Of a DNA stretch of 64,000 bases, positions 16,362 to 29,000 are shown one piece after another. Every line of letters begins with the position of its first letter. The stretch's first letter is position 1. A program made the position numbers and the translations under genes. The stretch is from Mycolicibacterium sp. P9-22. GTDB lineage: Bacteria; Actinomycetota; Actinomycetes; Mycobacteriales; Mycobacteriaceae. The DNA is taken from the NCBI RefSeq assembly GCF_008329585.1, contig NZ_NPKP01000005.1:62001-126000 (forward strand), read 5' to 3'. The notes beneath the pieces were generated by a model. It made no database searches. It saw only the letters and a program-made list of their open reading frames with translations, and had not been told where the DNA came from.

Positions 16362-16943
16362 ATGTCCAGCCCAGTGGTGGCTGAAGTCACCTATTTGCAG
16401 GATCCGGCGTATCGCCGCAAGCACACCCACCGACAGGTGTTCGGTGCGGCGGCGGCGATCCTCGACGCACGAGCCGAGCTGTCCATCGCCGAACTGGCGA
16501 CCCGGGCCCGGATCACCCCGTCGACGGTGTCCGCGCATTTTCCGTCCATCGACGCGATGTTCGCCGAGCTGTATCTGAACCGGGTGTACGAGCTGCCGCT
16601 GACCGTCGATCCCCGCGCCGGCGTGGGGGCCCGGGTCAGTGCCCAATTGCGGTCCGTGACACTGGTACTCGCCGACGAACCCCTGTTGGCCTCCGCCTGC
16701 GCGCGGGCACTGCTCAGCGATGGCGACGACGCCGTCGCCGGTGTGCGCGCCAGGGTGGCAGCCGAGGTGCACCGCCGGACCGCCGCCGCACTCGGCATGG
16801 GCGCCTGGCCGGAGGTGCTGGATGCGGTGGAGACCATGTTCTGGGGCGCCCTACTGCAGGTGCAGACGAACGTGATGAGCTACCACGCGATGGCTGACCG
16901 GCTGGACACCATGCTCTCGCTGATCCTGCCCGATACCGACTGA
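16362..16943 (+). CDS. TetR-family regulator
   Basis: A 193-residue TetR-type repressor. The helix-turn-helix occupies about residues 40-65 (LSIAELATRARITPSTVSAHFPSIDAMFAEL) and the C-terminal half is a helical ligand domain. It precedes an acyl-CoA ligase gene by 36 bp on the same strand, so an acyl-CoA ligand and control of that gene are plausible. ATG at 16362; no strong Shine-Dalgarno is seen. Confidence 0.85.
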   Translation: MSSPVVAEVTYLQDPAYRRKHTHRQVFGAAAAILDARAELSIAELATRARITPSTVSAHFPSIDAMFAELYLNRVYELPLTVDPRAGVGARVSAQLRSVTLVLADEPLLASACARALLSDGDDAVAGVRARVAAEVHRRTAAALGMGAWPEVLDAVETMFWGALLQVQTNVMSYHAMADRLDTMLSLILPDTD

Positions 16944-16979
16944 ACTCGGCCGGGCGCGCGTGCGTAACCTCACCGGCAC

Positions 16980-18431
16980 ATGACCATCGCCCTCATCCAC
17001 GACCTGGTGACCGCCGCGGCCGGTGTCGCCCCGGATCGCGCCGCCCTCATCACCGCCGACGGCACCGCGGCGTCGTTCGCGCAGTTCGACTCTCAGGTGT
17101 GTGAACGGGCCTCCTGGATCACCGACCGCAGCCGGCCCGGTGACCGCATCGCGGTCCTGGCCGACAACAGCGCCGACTACGCCCGGCTGTACTACGCGGT
17201 GCCCCGCAGCGGCCGCATCCTGACGCTGATCAACCAGCGGCTCAGCGTGTCCGAGCACCTCGACCAGCTGCGCCGGGTGCAGCCCGCGGTCGTGCTGGGC
17301 GACGCCCGCCACCTGGAGCCACTCGCCGGTGCCGTGAACAACGTGGTGTCTTTCGACAGCCCGCAGTGGCAACAGCATTCGGCGACGCCGCCGGATGTCG
17401 CGGTGCAGCCCGACGATGCGGCGTGGCTGCTGTTCACCAGCGGGTCCACCGGCGCACCCAAGGCTGTGCTGCACACTCACCGTTCCATCACCGCCGCGGT
17501 ACGCGGCACGGTCGCGGGCCGGTCGGTGCGCGCGGGCGGGGTGTACCTGCTGCCCTTCCCGATGTGCCATATCGCCGGTTACAACATGCTGGTGCACCAC
17601 AGCGTGGCGTCCACGGTGTTGCCGGTGCCCGCGTTCCGTCCCGACGCCTTCGTGACGGCGGTCAATGCCCATGGGGTGACGTCGTGTTCGCTGGCCCCGA
17701 CGATGCTGCACAGCCTGCTGGCGCATCTGCGGGATGCCCCCGCCGAGCTGCCGACGCTTCGTGACATCTCCTACGGATCCGCCGCGATACCGGCGGACCT
17801 GTTACGCCGCGCGGTCGAGCGGATCGGTGTCGGATTCCACCAGGGTTACGGCATGACCGAAACCGGTGGCAACATCACCTTTCTCGGCCCGTCCGATCAC
17901 CTCTCCGCGGATCCCGCGGTGCTGCGCAGCGCCGGCCGTCCGCACGACGAGGTGAGCATCCGCATCGCCGACGACGGTGAGATCCTGGTCCGTGGTGCCC
18001 AGGTCGCCACCCAGTACTGGCCGCACGGACCGGTCACCGTCGACGGCTGGCTGCACACCGGCGATGCCGGATTCATCGATGACAGCGGCCGACTCGTGGT
18101 GACCGACCGCCTCAAGGACATCATCATCACCGGCGGGGAGAACGTGTCCTCGCGCGAAGTCGAAGACGTGCTGTCGTTGCATCCGGGTGTCGAACAGGCC
18201 GCCGTGATCGGTGTACCCGACGAGTACTGGGGCGAAGCGATCTGTGCGGTCGTGGTGCCCGCCCCGGCTCGGCCGACCGCCGATGACCTGATCGCCCATG
18301 TGCGGGCGCACCTGGCCGGGTTCAAGCGGCCCCGGCAGGTGCGCTTCGTCGAGCGGTTGCCGCTGACGAGCAACGGCAAGGTCGCCAAATCGGTTCTCCG
18401 AGAGACGATACGACGCCAATACGCCGACTGA
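16980..18431 (+). CDS. Acyl-CoA ligase (AMP-dependent synthetase, FadD-like)
   Basis: An adenylate-forming enzyme of 483 residues that activates a carboxylic acid with ATP and joins it to CoA. All class motifs are present: LLFTSGSTGAPKAV (P-loop), GYGMTETGG, HTGDAGFIDDSGRLVVTDRLKDIIITGGENVSSREVE (hinge), and the catalytic lysine in LTSNGKVAK close to the end. Its size and sequence resemble short- or medium-chain and aromatic acyl-CoA ligases rather than long-chain FadD. Co-oriented with the TetR gene. It ends one base before the convergent membrane-protein gene. Confidence 0.88.
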   Translation: MTIALIHDLVTAAAGVAPDRAALITADGTAASFAQFDSQVCERASWITDRSRPGDRIAVLADNSADYARLYYAVPRSGRILTLINQRLSVSEHLDQLRRVQPAVVLGDARHLEPLAGAVNNVVSFDSPQWQQHSATPPDVAVQPDDAAWLLFTSGSTGAPKAVLHTHRSITAAVRGTVAGRSVRAGGVYLLPFPMCHIAGYNMLVHHSVASTVLPVPAFRPDAFVTAVNAHGVTSCSLAPTMLHSLLAHLRDAPAELPTLRDISYGSAAIPADLLRRAVERIGVGFHQGYGMTETGGNITFLGPSDHLSADPAVLRSAGRPHDEVSIRIADDGEILVRGAQVATQYWPHGPVTVDGWLHTGDAGFIDDSGRLVVTDRLKDIIITGGENVSSREVEDVLSLHPGVEQAAVIGVPDEYWGEAICAVVVPAPARPTADDLIAHVRAHLAGFKRPRQVRFVERLPLTSNGKVAKSVLRETIRRQYAD

Positions 18432-19196
18432 TCAGGATGTGCCGAGTCCGGCGCGTTCGACACTGAGCAGGCTCTCGGTGTGATGCTCGGCGAGGTAGGC
18501 CCGCCCGCCACCGTTGAGCCCGAACAGTCGCTTGCTCCACAACAGCCACAGCACCGCGACGACGTTGATCAGCACCGCCAGCAACCGCAGGGTGGTCACC
18601 TTCTCGGTCAGCTCGTAGATCTCCAGCGGCAGAAAGGCGCTCGTGGCGACCACCGCGAAGTACTCACCCCAGCGTTTCATCGACCACAGTCCGACCGCCT
18701 CGATGAGTTCGATGAGGGCGTAGGCGATCAGCCCGATGGCGATCCACAGCAGCGTGGTCTCCGACAGGGTGAAGGCCTCACCGATGTGCTGGACGATCTT
18801 GGAATCGTCGAGGTTCCAGCCGATCTGATCACTGAGCGGTCTGATCAACGGGAGCTCGTCTTCGAACTTCTGCTGCAGCTCGGTGTGGGATCTGCGCAAT
18901 GCGAACACCCCGGCGGCCACCAGCAGGATGACCAGCGCGCGGATCACCCGTTCCACAGCCAGGACCCGCATCAGGGTCCGGTCGCGCAGCAGCCGCCCGC
19001 GCGGCACCTCGGGGGCGGTGTCGGCCGGCCCGCGCCCACGGGGTGCGCCGACGACGAACGTCTCACAGCGCAGGCAGCGCCAGGCCTCGCCGACCGGGGT
19101 GTCGACCCGCAACCGGTCGGCGAGTTCGGTCTCGTCGGGGGCGAATGTCGCGTGGCCGTGCAGGCCGCAGGATCGCAGTGCGAAATCCAGTTTCAT
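18432..19196 (-). CDS. DUF2127 integral membrane protein
   Basis: A 254-residue protein with a hydrophilic N-terminus carrying CLRCE (a possible single zinc-type pair with C10/C13-type spacing not evident), then about four transmembrane segments: VIRALVILLVAAGVFAL, LLWIAIGLIAYALIELIEAVGLW, a stretch near YFAVVATSAFLPLEI, and LLAVLINVVAVLWLLW. The last three form the DUF2127 domain, function unknown. The gene begins four bases after the NRPS stop on the same strand and could be translated from the same siderophore mRNA; whether it contributes to export is open. Confidence 0.8.
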   Translation of the reverse strand: MKLDFALRSCGLHGHATFAPDETELADRLRVDTPVGEAWRCLRCETFVVGAPRGRGPADTAPEVPRGRLLRDRTLMRVLAVERVIRALVILLVAAGVFALRRSHTELQQKFEDELPLIRPLSDQIGWNLDDSKIVQHIGEAFTLSETTLLWIAIGLIAYALIELIEAVGLWSMKRWGEYFAVVATSAFLPLEIYELTEKVTTLRLLAVLINVVAVLWLLWSKRLFGLNGGGRAYLAEHHTESLLSVERAGLGTS

Positions 19197-19200
19197 CCGG

Positions 19201-22200
19201 TCAGCGTACGAGCTGCTCCCCGATCAACGGGCCGAGGTGTTCGAGTGTGGCGGCATCCATCAGCTCGGAATGCCGGCAGTCCACCGATACCACCTGCAGC
19301 CGCCCGCCCACGTGGGCCCGCCACTGCTGGGAGGCGACACCGGCCAGGTCCATCTCGAGAATGGCGGCATCCACGAAGAAGACATCGCCGTCGTAGCGGC
19401 CGTAGTCGGCACCCGCGGTGAAACGCTCTGCGGCGACGTAGTTCTCGATCACCTGGGCGATCCGGGCGTCGTCCAGCATGGCGATGGCATCACCGCTGTC
19501 CCGGACCAGGGCCACGGCGTCGGCCACGCCGAGCCTCGCCCCGGCGTCGACCGCGAATCCCATCTCACGTAGCAGGCCGCCCAGCACCGCGGTGGCATCG
19601 AACTCGCCGTCCTCGGCGGTGTCGGTGCGTGCGTCGAGCATGCCGACGAATCCGACCTCGCGGCCGCGGCGGCGCAACTCCTGCGCGATCAGCAGTGCCA
19701 CCGACCCGCCGAAGGACCACCCGAGCAGCCGTACCGGCCCGGTCGGGGCGACCCGCTCCACCGCGTCGGCGTACTCGGTGGCCAGTCCCACAATGGTCTC
19801 GGGCAGCCGCCCGGTCTCGAACAGCGGGGACTGCAACCCGTAGAGCGGAACACTCTCCGGCACGAATTTTTTCAGTCCGGCGAACTGCCAGCTCAGCCCG
19901 CTGGCTGGGTGCACGCAGAACAGCGGCGGTCGGGAACCGCCGGTGCGCAGCGGCAGCACCGCCGCCAGGCTCGCCGCGCCACGTTCGGTCTCCCCGCTCA
20001 GCAACAGCGCGATGTCGGCGACGGTCGGGGTCAGCATCAGATCTGCGACCGCCACGTCGGCGCCGAACTCGTGCCGGATGGCTGCGGCCAGCCGGACCAG
20101 CAGCAGCGAATGTCCGCCGAGGGCGAAGAAATCCTCGTCGATGCTCGTCACGTCGAGGCCGAGGACCGCACCGAACAGGGTGCACAGACGCTGTTGTTGC
20201 GACGTCTGCGGCGGTCGGCCCGTCCCGGCGGTGATCTGCGGCTCCGGCAACGCATTCCGGTCCAGCTTGCCACTGGGTGTCAGCGGGAACTCGGTCAGCG
20301 CCACGTAGGCCGACGGCACCATGTGCACGGGGAGTGCGGCCGCCGCGTGTTCGCGCAGCGCCACCTGCTCTCCGACCGGCAGGTAGTAGGCCACCAGCCG
20401 GTCATTACGGACGACCACCCGGGCCGACGCCACGCCGGGATGGGCGGCCAGCACCGTCTCGATCTCGGCGGGCTCGATGCGCACACCACGCAATTTGATC
20501 TGATCGTCGCTGCGACCCAGGTATTCGAGTTGGCCGTCGCGGCGCCAGCGCACCACATCCCCGGTGCGATACATGCGCGCACCGTGATCGAACGGGTCGG
20601 CGACGAAGCGCTCCGCGGTCAGCCCGTGGCGGTGCAGGTAGCCGTCCGCCAACTGCACGCCGGCGAGGTACAACTCGCCGGGCGTGCCGTCGGGCACCGG
20701 CGCCAGATAGCCGTCCAGGACGTAGGCCCGCACATTCCAGCCGGGGACACCGAGTGCGACTGGGCCACCGTCGGCGGTCCAGCCCAGCACGTCCACCGCG
20801 GCCTCGGTCGGTCCGTACAGGTTGTGCAGGGGCACCCTCAGCGCGTTGCCGAACCTGGTCGCGAGTTCGTCGGGCAGCGCCTCTCCCCCGACGGTGACAC
20901 GGGTCAGGGTGGTGCATTGCGCCGAGCGCGGCTCGTCCAGGAAGAGTTCGAGCATCGAGGGCACGAAGTCCACCGCGGTGACGCCTTCGGACACCACCAT
21001 GTCGGCGAGGTAGGCCGGGTCACGATGCCCACCCGGCTTCGCGATCACCAGGGTGGCGCCGACGCTGAGCGGCCAGAACACCTCCCACACCGAGGTGTCG
21101 AAGCTGATCGGTGTCTTGACCAGCATCCGGTCTCGCGAGGTCAGCGGATAGGCGTCCTGCAGCCAGGCGATGCGGTTGACGATGCCGGCGTGCGCGACCG
21201 ACACGCCCTTGGGCCGCCCGGTGGAACCCGACGTGTAAAGAACGTAGGCCCAGGCCGCGGGGTCGACGGCCGGCAACGGTGGCCGGTTCGGCTCGCCGCG
21301 GACCACGCGGATCAGCGCCGGGTTGTCCAGCACCGTCGCCGGTTTCGCGTCATTGACCATGTACTGCAGGCGATCCTGCGGGTAGTCCGGGTCCAGTGGC
21401 AGGAAGGCCGCACCGGATTTGGCGACGGCGACCAGCGCCACGACCAGCTCCGTTGAGCGGGGCAGCGAAACCCCGACGACGGTGCCCGCCGGCGCGCCGA
21501 GGGTGGCGGCCAGCCGGTCCGACCAGGCGTCGAGCTCGGCGTAGCTCAGCTCGTCTCCCTCGAACCGCACCGCCACCGCATCCGGGGTGATCCCCGCCTG
21601 CCGGGACACCAAGACGCCCAATCCGATTGCCGGCGCGTCGTGGTCGGTGTCGTTGCGGGCCACCAGCAGTGCGTGGCGTTCGGCGTCGTCGATGAGGGCG
21701 ACCGCGCCGATCCGGGTCGCCGGATCCCGCGTGAGTGCGGTGAGCACGCCTGCCAGCCGCTGCGCCAGCGTCCGCACCGAGTTCTCGTCGAACAGGTCGG
21801 CGCTGAACTCGGCCATGATGGTGGCTTCGCCCCCCGCCCGGTCGTCGATCAGGGTGAAGCCGAGGTCGAACATCGCTGCGGCGACCGGGGGTTCGCTCCA
21901 CTGGGTGGGCAGGCCGAACATGTCGGCACCCCCGCCGTCGCGTAGGTGGTAGCCGACGAACACATTGAACAGTGGGTTGCGGCCCGCCACCCGCGGCGGA
22001 TTCAGCAGCTCGACCAGTTGATCGAACGGCAGTTCCTGATGGGCGAACGCCGCCAGGTCGGCGGTGCGCACCCGGCTCATCAGCTCTTCGAAGGTCGGGT
22101 TACCCGACACATCGGCGCGCAGCACCAGGGTGTTGACGAAGAAGCCGATCACGTCGTTGAGGTCGGCCTCATCCCGGCCGGCCACCGGGGTGCCGACGAC

Positions 22201-23040
22201 GATATCGTCTCCGGCACCGAGCCGGTGCAACAGCGTCGCGACACCGGTGTGCAACACCATCAGTGGACTGACCTGATGCCGGATGGCGGTATCGCGCAGT
22301 GCCGCGGCGGTGTGTGCCGGGATGTCGACGTGCAGGATGCCACCGGCGCCGCTGGGGCGGGCCGGGCGTGGGCGGTCGGTGGGTAGGGCGAGTTCGTCGG
22401 GTGCGCCGGCGAGCGCGTCGCGCCAGAACTCACGCTGCTGTCCGCCGAGCCGCTGCAGCAACTCGCGCTGCCACAACGTGTAGTCGGCGTACTGGACCGG
22501 GAGTGCGGGCAGCGTCGCCCCGGCGCCGGCCACCCTGGCCGCGTAGGCCAGGTTGAGGTCGGTCAGGAACGGCCCGTCGGACCATTCATCGGTGGCGATG
22601 TGATGCAGCAGCACCACCACGGTGTGCTCGCGCGGATCCGTGCGGAATATGCTGACCCGCAACGGGATCTCGGTGCTCAGGTCGAAGGGCCGCCGCACCG
22701 CCACACCGATCAGGTTGTCGATGGCGGCCGCCGCGGCGTCGATCACCTCGAGCGGGGCCCGGGTACCGGCGGGCAGGATGCGTTGGTGGTATTGGCCGTC
22801 GTCCTCGTCGAAGACGGTGCGCAAGGATTCGTGTCGGGTCAGGACATCGGACAGCGCGGCGTCCAGGGCGTCGAGGCGCAGTTCCCCGCGCACCCGGAAG
22901 GCCAGCGGGTAGTTGTATGCCACGGCGCTTTCCCCGCCGAGACGGTCCACCAGTAGCAGGCGCTGCTGTGCCGGGGAGGCCGGGATGCGTTCGGGCCGAA
23001 TCGCTGCGGTCAGCTCGGGACGCGGGATCACCTGTGGTTT
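19201..23040 (-). other. NRPS module 6: C-A-T-TE, substrate not assigned
   Basis: Complete module: condensation HHIATDEWS (Glu in place of the motif Gly, common in LCL domains), adenylation with [19 protein letters not shown] and the catalytic Lys in LTPSGKLDR, carrier [10 protein letters not shown], and thioesterase with GWSFGG and a histidine in DCRHSE. Specificity residues read D-T-W-D-T-G-L-V-D-K, nearest in pattern to Gln/Glu or basic-residue codes but not one I can name. Exochelin MS has no sixth residue. Confidence 0.8.
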
Positions 23041-26000
23041 CCCGTCCAGGCGCGCGGCGAGTTCGGCGGCGGTGGGGGCGTCGAAGACGTCGCGGATCGA
23101 CATCTCGACACCCAGCGCGGCCCGGACCCGGTTGATCAGCCGGATGCTGATCAGTGAGTGCCCGCCGAGGTCGAAGAAGTCGTCGTCCACGCCGGCGTCA
23201 TCCAACCCGAGCACCTCGGCGAACAAAGTGCACATTGCCTCTTCGGTGGCGGTCTGCGGGGCGCGGCTCGCAGAGCGCTGGTGCTCGACCTCGGGCAGGG
23301 CGCGGACATTGAGCTTGCCGTTGTCTGTCAGTGGCAGTTCGTCCAGTGTCGCCATCGCCGAGGGCACCATGTAACCGGGCAGCACCCCCTTGAGGTGGCT
23401 GCGCACCCTGCGCACCAGGTCCGCGTCCGCGTCGGCGGCGGCCGGCACGAGGTACCCGATCAGCCGGTGCGAGCCGGAGGTGTTCGGGTCCGGGCGGGCG
23501 ATGACGGCGGCCTGCGCCACCTCGGGATGCGCGCTCAGCGCGACCTCGATATCGCCGAGTTCCACCCGGTAGCCGCGTATCTTCACCTGATCGTCGGTGC
23601 GGCCGAGGAAGTCCAGGTTGCCATCGGCGCGGCGCACCACGAGGTCACCGGTGCGGTACATCCGGGAATCCTCATCACCCGAAACGGTCTGGAACGGGTT
23701 GGCGACGAAGCGGGCCGCGCTCAGCGCAGGCTGGCGCAGGTAGCCGCGGGCCAGCCCGGCCCCGGCGATGTACAGCTCACCGGGGGTGCCGTCGGGCACC
23801 GGACGCAGCCAGGCATCGAGGATGTAGCCGCGGGTGTTCCAGATCGGGGTACCGACCGTCGGGGTGGGGCTGTCATCGGTGCCGCCGCCGAGGGTGTTGA
23901 TGGTGTATTCGGTGGGGCCGTAGAGGTTGTAGCCGTAGCTGGTATCGCTGTCGCGCAACCGGTTCCACACGGTGGCCGAGACGGCCTCCCCGCCGAGCAG
24001 CACCAGCACAGGGGCGTGCTCTCCCGGGGCGAGCGAAGCGACGGGGGAAGGACCGTCCAACAAGCCCTGCTCGATCAGCAGCTGCGCGTACGTCGGGGTG
24101 ACGTTGATGACGTCGATCTCATGGCGGTGGCAGTAAGCCACCAGCGCGGTGGCGTCGCGGCGCAGTTCCTCATCGCAGATGTGCACCTCGTGGCCTTCGA
24201 TCAGCCACAGCAGCTCCTCCCACGACATGTCGAAGGAGAACGACACCGTGTGGGCGATGCGCAGCCGGCGACCGCCGGCCCTGGCGATGGCCGGGGCGAA
24301 GATCGCCTCGCGGTGGTTCATGTGCATGTTGGTCAGCCCGCGATGCGGGGTGAGCACACCCTTGGGCCTCCCGGTCGATCCGGAGGTGTAGATGACGTAG
24401 GCGGGTTCGTCCAGGCCGGCTCGGTATCCGTCCCATACCGCCGGTGCGGCAGTGATTTCCGCGGCGATGTCCGGGTCGTCGAGGACCAGCACCGGACAGC
24501 CGGCCGGCGTCACGGCGGCGATCCGGTCCGCCATCGCCCGGGTGGTCAGCACTCCGGCGGGCCTGCCGTCCTCGAGCATGACGGTCAGCCGGTCATCGGG
24601 GTAGTCGAGTTCCAGCGGCAGGTAGGCCGCGCCCGAACGCAGCACCGCGAACAACGCGACCACGGCGGTGGTCGATCGCGGGATCGCGAGCGCCACGGTG
24701 CATCCCGGACCGATACCGCGAGCCGCGAGGACTCCGGCCAGCTGGTTCAGCCGGGCGTCGAGCCGGCCGTAGTCGATGCTGTCGTCACCGCAGACCAGGG
24801 CGGTCAGCCCGGCGGCGGTGCCGCTGCGATCGGCCAGCAGATCCACCACGGTGGCTTCGGGCAACGGATGCCGTGTCGAATCCTCCAGCACGGCAAGGCT
24901 GTCCGCTTCCGCGGGTAGTATCGGGTCGATGTCGGCCAGGGGTGCCTGCAGATCGGCCGCGCCGAGGTGCAGCACGATCTGCTGCAACCGGTCCAGTAAT
25001 CGCTGTGCCCGGGCACGGTCCACCACATCGGGCCGGTATTCCAGTTTCACCCACAGCCGGCGGCCCGGCGAGGCGACCCAGGTCAGCGGGTAGTGCGAGG
25101 CGTCGATGGAGTCGTGACCGACGATGCCGTGCTCGGTCTCCATATCGGTGAAGGTGTCATCCCCGAGGAAGTTCTGCAGCACGTAGAGACTGTCGAACAG
25201 TGCACCCTGGACGCCCGCGGCGCGCTGGATGTCGCCGAGGCCGAGGTATTCGTGATCCATCAGTTGCAGGCGGTTGTCCTGCACCGCCCGCAGCGCTTCG
25301 GCGATCGTGTCGTGCGGCCGCAGCCGGACCCGGGTCGGCACGGTGTTGAGGAACAACCCGATGACGGAGTCGATCCCGTCGATGTCGGTGGGACGGCCGG
25401 CCACGGTGGACCCGAACACCACGTCCTCGCTGCCGGTTTCGTATGCCAAGACCAGCCCCAGCGCGGTGCTGATCACCGCGTTCAGGGTGACCCGGGCATC
25501 CCGGGCGGTCTGGGTGAGGCGCGCGGTCTGCTCCTCGGTGAGGAAGAAATCCAGGCGCAGTGCCAGCGTCGGGGCGGTGCCGACCGCCTCGGGGACCAGC
25601 AGGGTCGGCGCGGGGAGTTCGGCCAGGGCACTGCCCCACTGCCGCGCGGACTCGTCGCGGTCCTGGACGGCCAACCACCGCAGGTAATCGGTGAAATCGG
25701 CCTGCGGTTCGGGCAGGTCGGCCGTGGATGAACCGCGGGCGGCGGCCGCATATTCGGCGAACAGTTCGCGCAGCAACTGTTCGCGGGACCATCCGTCGAG
25801 CAGCAGGAAGTGGTAGCTGAAGATCAACCGATCGATGTCCGCGGTGCGGATGACGGTGAACCGGGCCAGCGGTGGCGCCGCGATATCGAAGGTCCGCAGC
25901 CGATCTTCGGCGGTGATCGCAGCGATCTTCTCCTGCGCCGCCGCGGGCGGCTGCTCGGAGATGTCGATGATCTCCGGCACGCAATCCGGGTTCTCGGCGA

Positions 26001-29000
26001 TGACGGCCACCGGGTGCGGCAGGTCGTCGGCCCGGAAGCCGGAACGCAGCACCGGGTTACGGCGCATGACCGCGGAGAAGGCGGCGCGCACCGCGTCGGT
26101 GTCGACCGGGTCGGCGAAGTCGAAGACGTTCTGGACGATGTACACCGCGGCATCGGAGTAGCGCGCCTGGAAGTAGACGCCCTCCTGCAGTGGGGACAGC
26201 GGCCAGATGGTCTGTACGTCGGTGCTTTCGGTGACGCGATCGATCTGCTGCTGGGTCAGCTCGACGAGTTCCAGGTCCGAGGGTGTCAGTGCCGCCGGGG
26301 CGCCGCCGCCGAGGGCGCCGAACTCACGCAGCACCGCCGACCAGTGGCCGGCCAGTTCGGTGACCGCGTCCGCGAACTCACCGTCCGGGTAGGTGAGGGT
26401 GGCGCGCAGTCGCGGCCCGTCCTGCGTCTCATCGCAGATGACGTTGATCTCCAGCAGGTAGGGGGTGCCCAGATCCGGATCGGGAGTCACCCGCAGCGCA
26501 CCGACCTCCGGCGCGGAATCCCAGTCGGCCTCGCCATCGGACGCCCACCGGCCCAGGTAGTTGAACAGCAGTTGGGGTGCGGGCAGCCGGCCCAGTGCGG
26601 CCGCGGTGCGCGGGTTGCAGTAGCGCAGCTGGCCGAATCCCAGGCCGCGGTCGGGTACGGAACGCAACCGCTCCTTGACGGCCTTGAGAATCGCGAGGTG
26701 ATCCCCAACGGCGGCGTCGAGACGGACCGGCGCGATCGCGGTGAACCATCCAACGGTGCGGGACAGGTCCAGCTCCTCACCCCAGCCGTCCCGGCCGTGC
26801 CGTTCCAGATCGAGAACCAGCGGCGACTGGTGGCCCCGCCAGCGGGTGACCGCGATATGCAGTGCGGCGATCAGGGTTTCGTTGACGTCGGCGTTGGCGG
26901 CGGCCGGCACGCTGCTCAGCAGCGGCACGGTGTCCTCGACACTGAGCCGTATTTCGTGGTCACGGGTGGCCCCGACGGTCAGCCCGAAGGTGTCGGTCTG
27001 CGGATCGAGTTCGGCACCGGGGGCCAGGGTGGTCGCCCAGTGCTCGAATTCGGCGAGCCGCGCGGTGCGCTGGGCGTTCTCGTTGACTGTCCGGGCGTAG
27101 CTACGCAGCGAGGTCGGTACCGGTCCGAGCCGGACGTCGCGGTAGGCGTCGCCGAGGTCATCGATGACGATGCGCCACGAGACGGCGTCCATCCCCAGGT
27201 GATGGGCCACCAACAGCAGCCGGCCCTGCCGCTGTGCGCCCAGATCGAACCAGACGGCGGCGAGCATAATGCCGGCCTCGGGGTCGAGCCGATCGGTCGC
27301 GGCATCGGATTCCGCGGCGATGAGGTCACGCAGCGTGTCATCGTCGCAGCCGACCGCGTCGACATGGCGGAGCCGAAGCGGTTCCCCGGCAGTGGTTTCC
27401 AGGGACCACAACATGGGTGCCGGGCGGTGCAACCGTAGTCGCAGCGCGTCGTGGCGCGACAGCACCGCGTTGACGGCCGACTCCAACTGCTGGGCGGTCG
27501 CGCCGACGGGCGTGCGCAACAGCTCGGCCTGGTTCAGCCGTGCCACGGTGCCGCCGAGTTCGGCGAGTCGCTGCACGATCGGGGTCAGCATGACCTCGCC
27601 CAGATCCGGGCCCGGATCATCATGCGTTTCGGGCTGCGGAGTCTGCGTCCCGGCGGCCTCGGCCAGCGCGGCCGGGGTGCGCGCGGTGAACACCTGCTGC
27701 GGCGTGATCCGCAGCCCCTGGCGCCGCGCCCGGTTGACGAGCTGGATGGCGACGATGCTGTCGCCCCCCATGGTGAAGAAATCGTCGTCGATTCCCACCG
27801 GGCTGCCGAGGATCTCGGTGCACAGCGCGGCGAGCACTCCGGCCGCACCGCCGTCGCCGATGACCGAGGCGGGCTGCGCGGCTGACTCGACCGGCGCCGG
27901 CAGTGCGGCACGGTCCAGTTTCCCGTTGACCGTCAGCGGCAACGCGGGCAACGTGACCAGCACCGAGGGCATCATGTAACCGGGCAGCCGGCTCGCGAGT
28001 TCGTCACGCGCAGCGGCGTTATCGACCGTGTCGCGCCCGACCAAGTAGCCCAGCAGCCGGGTGCGCCCGGTGTCGTCGGTGTGAATGGCGGCGGCCGCAT
28101 TGGTGACACCGGGCAGCGCGGCCAGCGCCGACTCCACCTCACCGAGCTCGATCCGGTATCCGCGCACCTTGACCTGCTGATCGGATCGGCCGACATAGAC
28201 GAGCTCGCCGGTCTCGGTCCACATCGCGGTGTCACCACTGCGGTACAGCCGCTCGCCGTCCGCGTTGAACGGATTCGCCACGAATCGGGTGGCGGTCAGT
28301 CCGGGGCGGCCTGCATAGCCGCGCGCCAGTTGTCCACCGGCGATGTATATTTCGCCGACCACGCCGGTGGGGACCGGTTGCAGGGCACTGTCGAGCAGGT
28401 GGATCTGCAGACCGGGGATGGGACCGCCGATCACACTGTCGACACCGGCGGCGTCCGCGGCGGCCAGCGGCCGGAACGAGACGTGCACGCAGGTTTCGGT
28501 GATGCCGTACATGTTGACCAGGCGCGGCGTGTCGTCGCGGTGCCGTTCGTACCAGCCGGTCAGCCGGCGGGTGTCCAGCGCCTCCCCACCGAACACCAGG
28601 TGGCGCAGGGCCAGTTCGGGTTTCATCCGCCGGTCGGCGTCGATGAGTGGGTAGAACGCCGACGGGGTCTGGTTGAGCACCGTCACCCGCTCTGCTGCCA
28701 GCAGATCCAGGAAGCGGTCCGGATCGCGCGCCACCGCCTGCTCGACGAGGACCAGGCGCCCGCCGTGCAGCAGGGCACCCCACAGTTCCCACACCGAGAA
28801 ATCGAATGCCGCGGAATGGAACATGGTCCACACGTCGGCCGGGCCGAAGTCGAAGAGCTCCGCCGTGCCGGCGAACAAGGCCGCCACCTGACGATGCGCT
28901 ACCGCCACACCCTTGGGCACTCCGGTGGAGCCCGAGGTGTACAGGACATACGCGGTGTGGTCGGCGTCGGTGTCGACCTGCGGGGCCGCTCCGTCGTGTC

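Larger units (their letters stand above)
23040..26290 (-). other. NRPS module 5: C-A-T, predicted L-N5-hydroxyornithine
   Basis: The specificity residues are again D-M-E-N-L-G-L-I-N-K. The carrier has the LGGHS form used before an L-accepting condensation domain, and no epimerase follows, matching the S-ornithine that ends exochelin MS. Condensation motif [10 protein letters not shown], with the first His replaced as in module 3. Confidence 0.85.
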
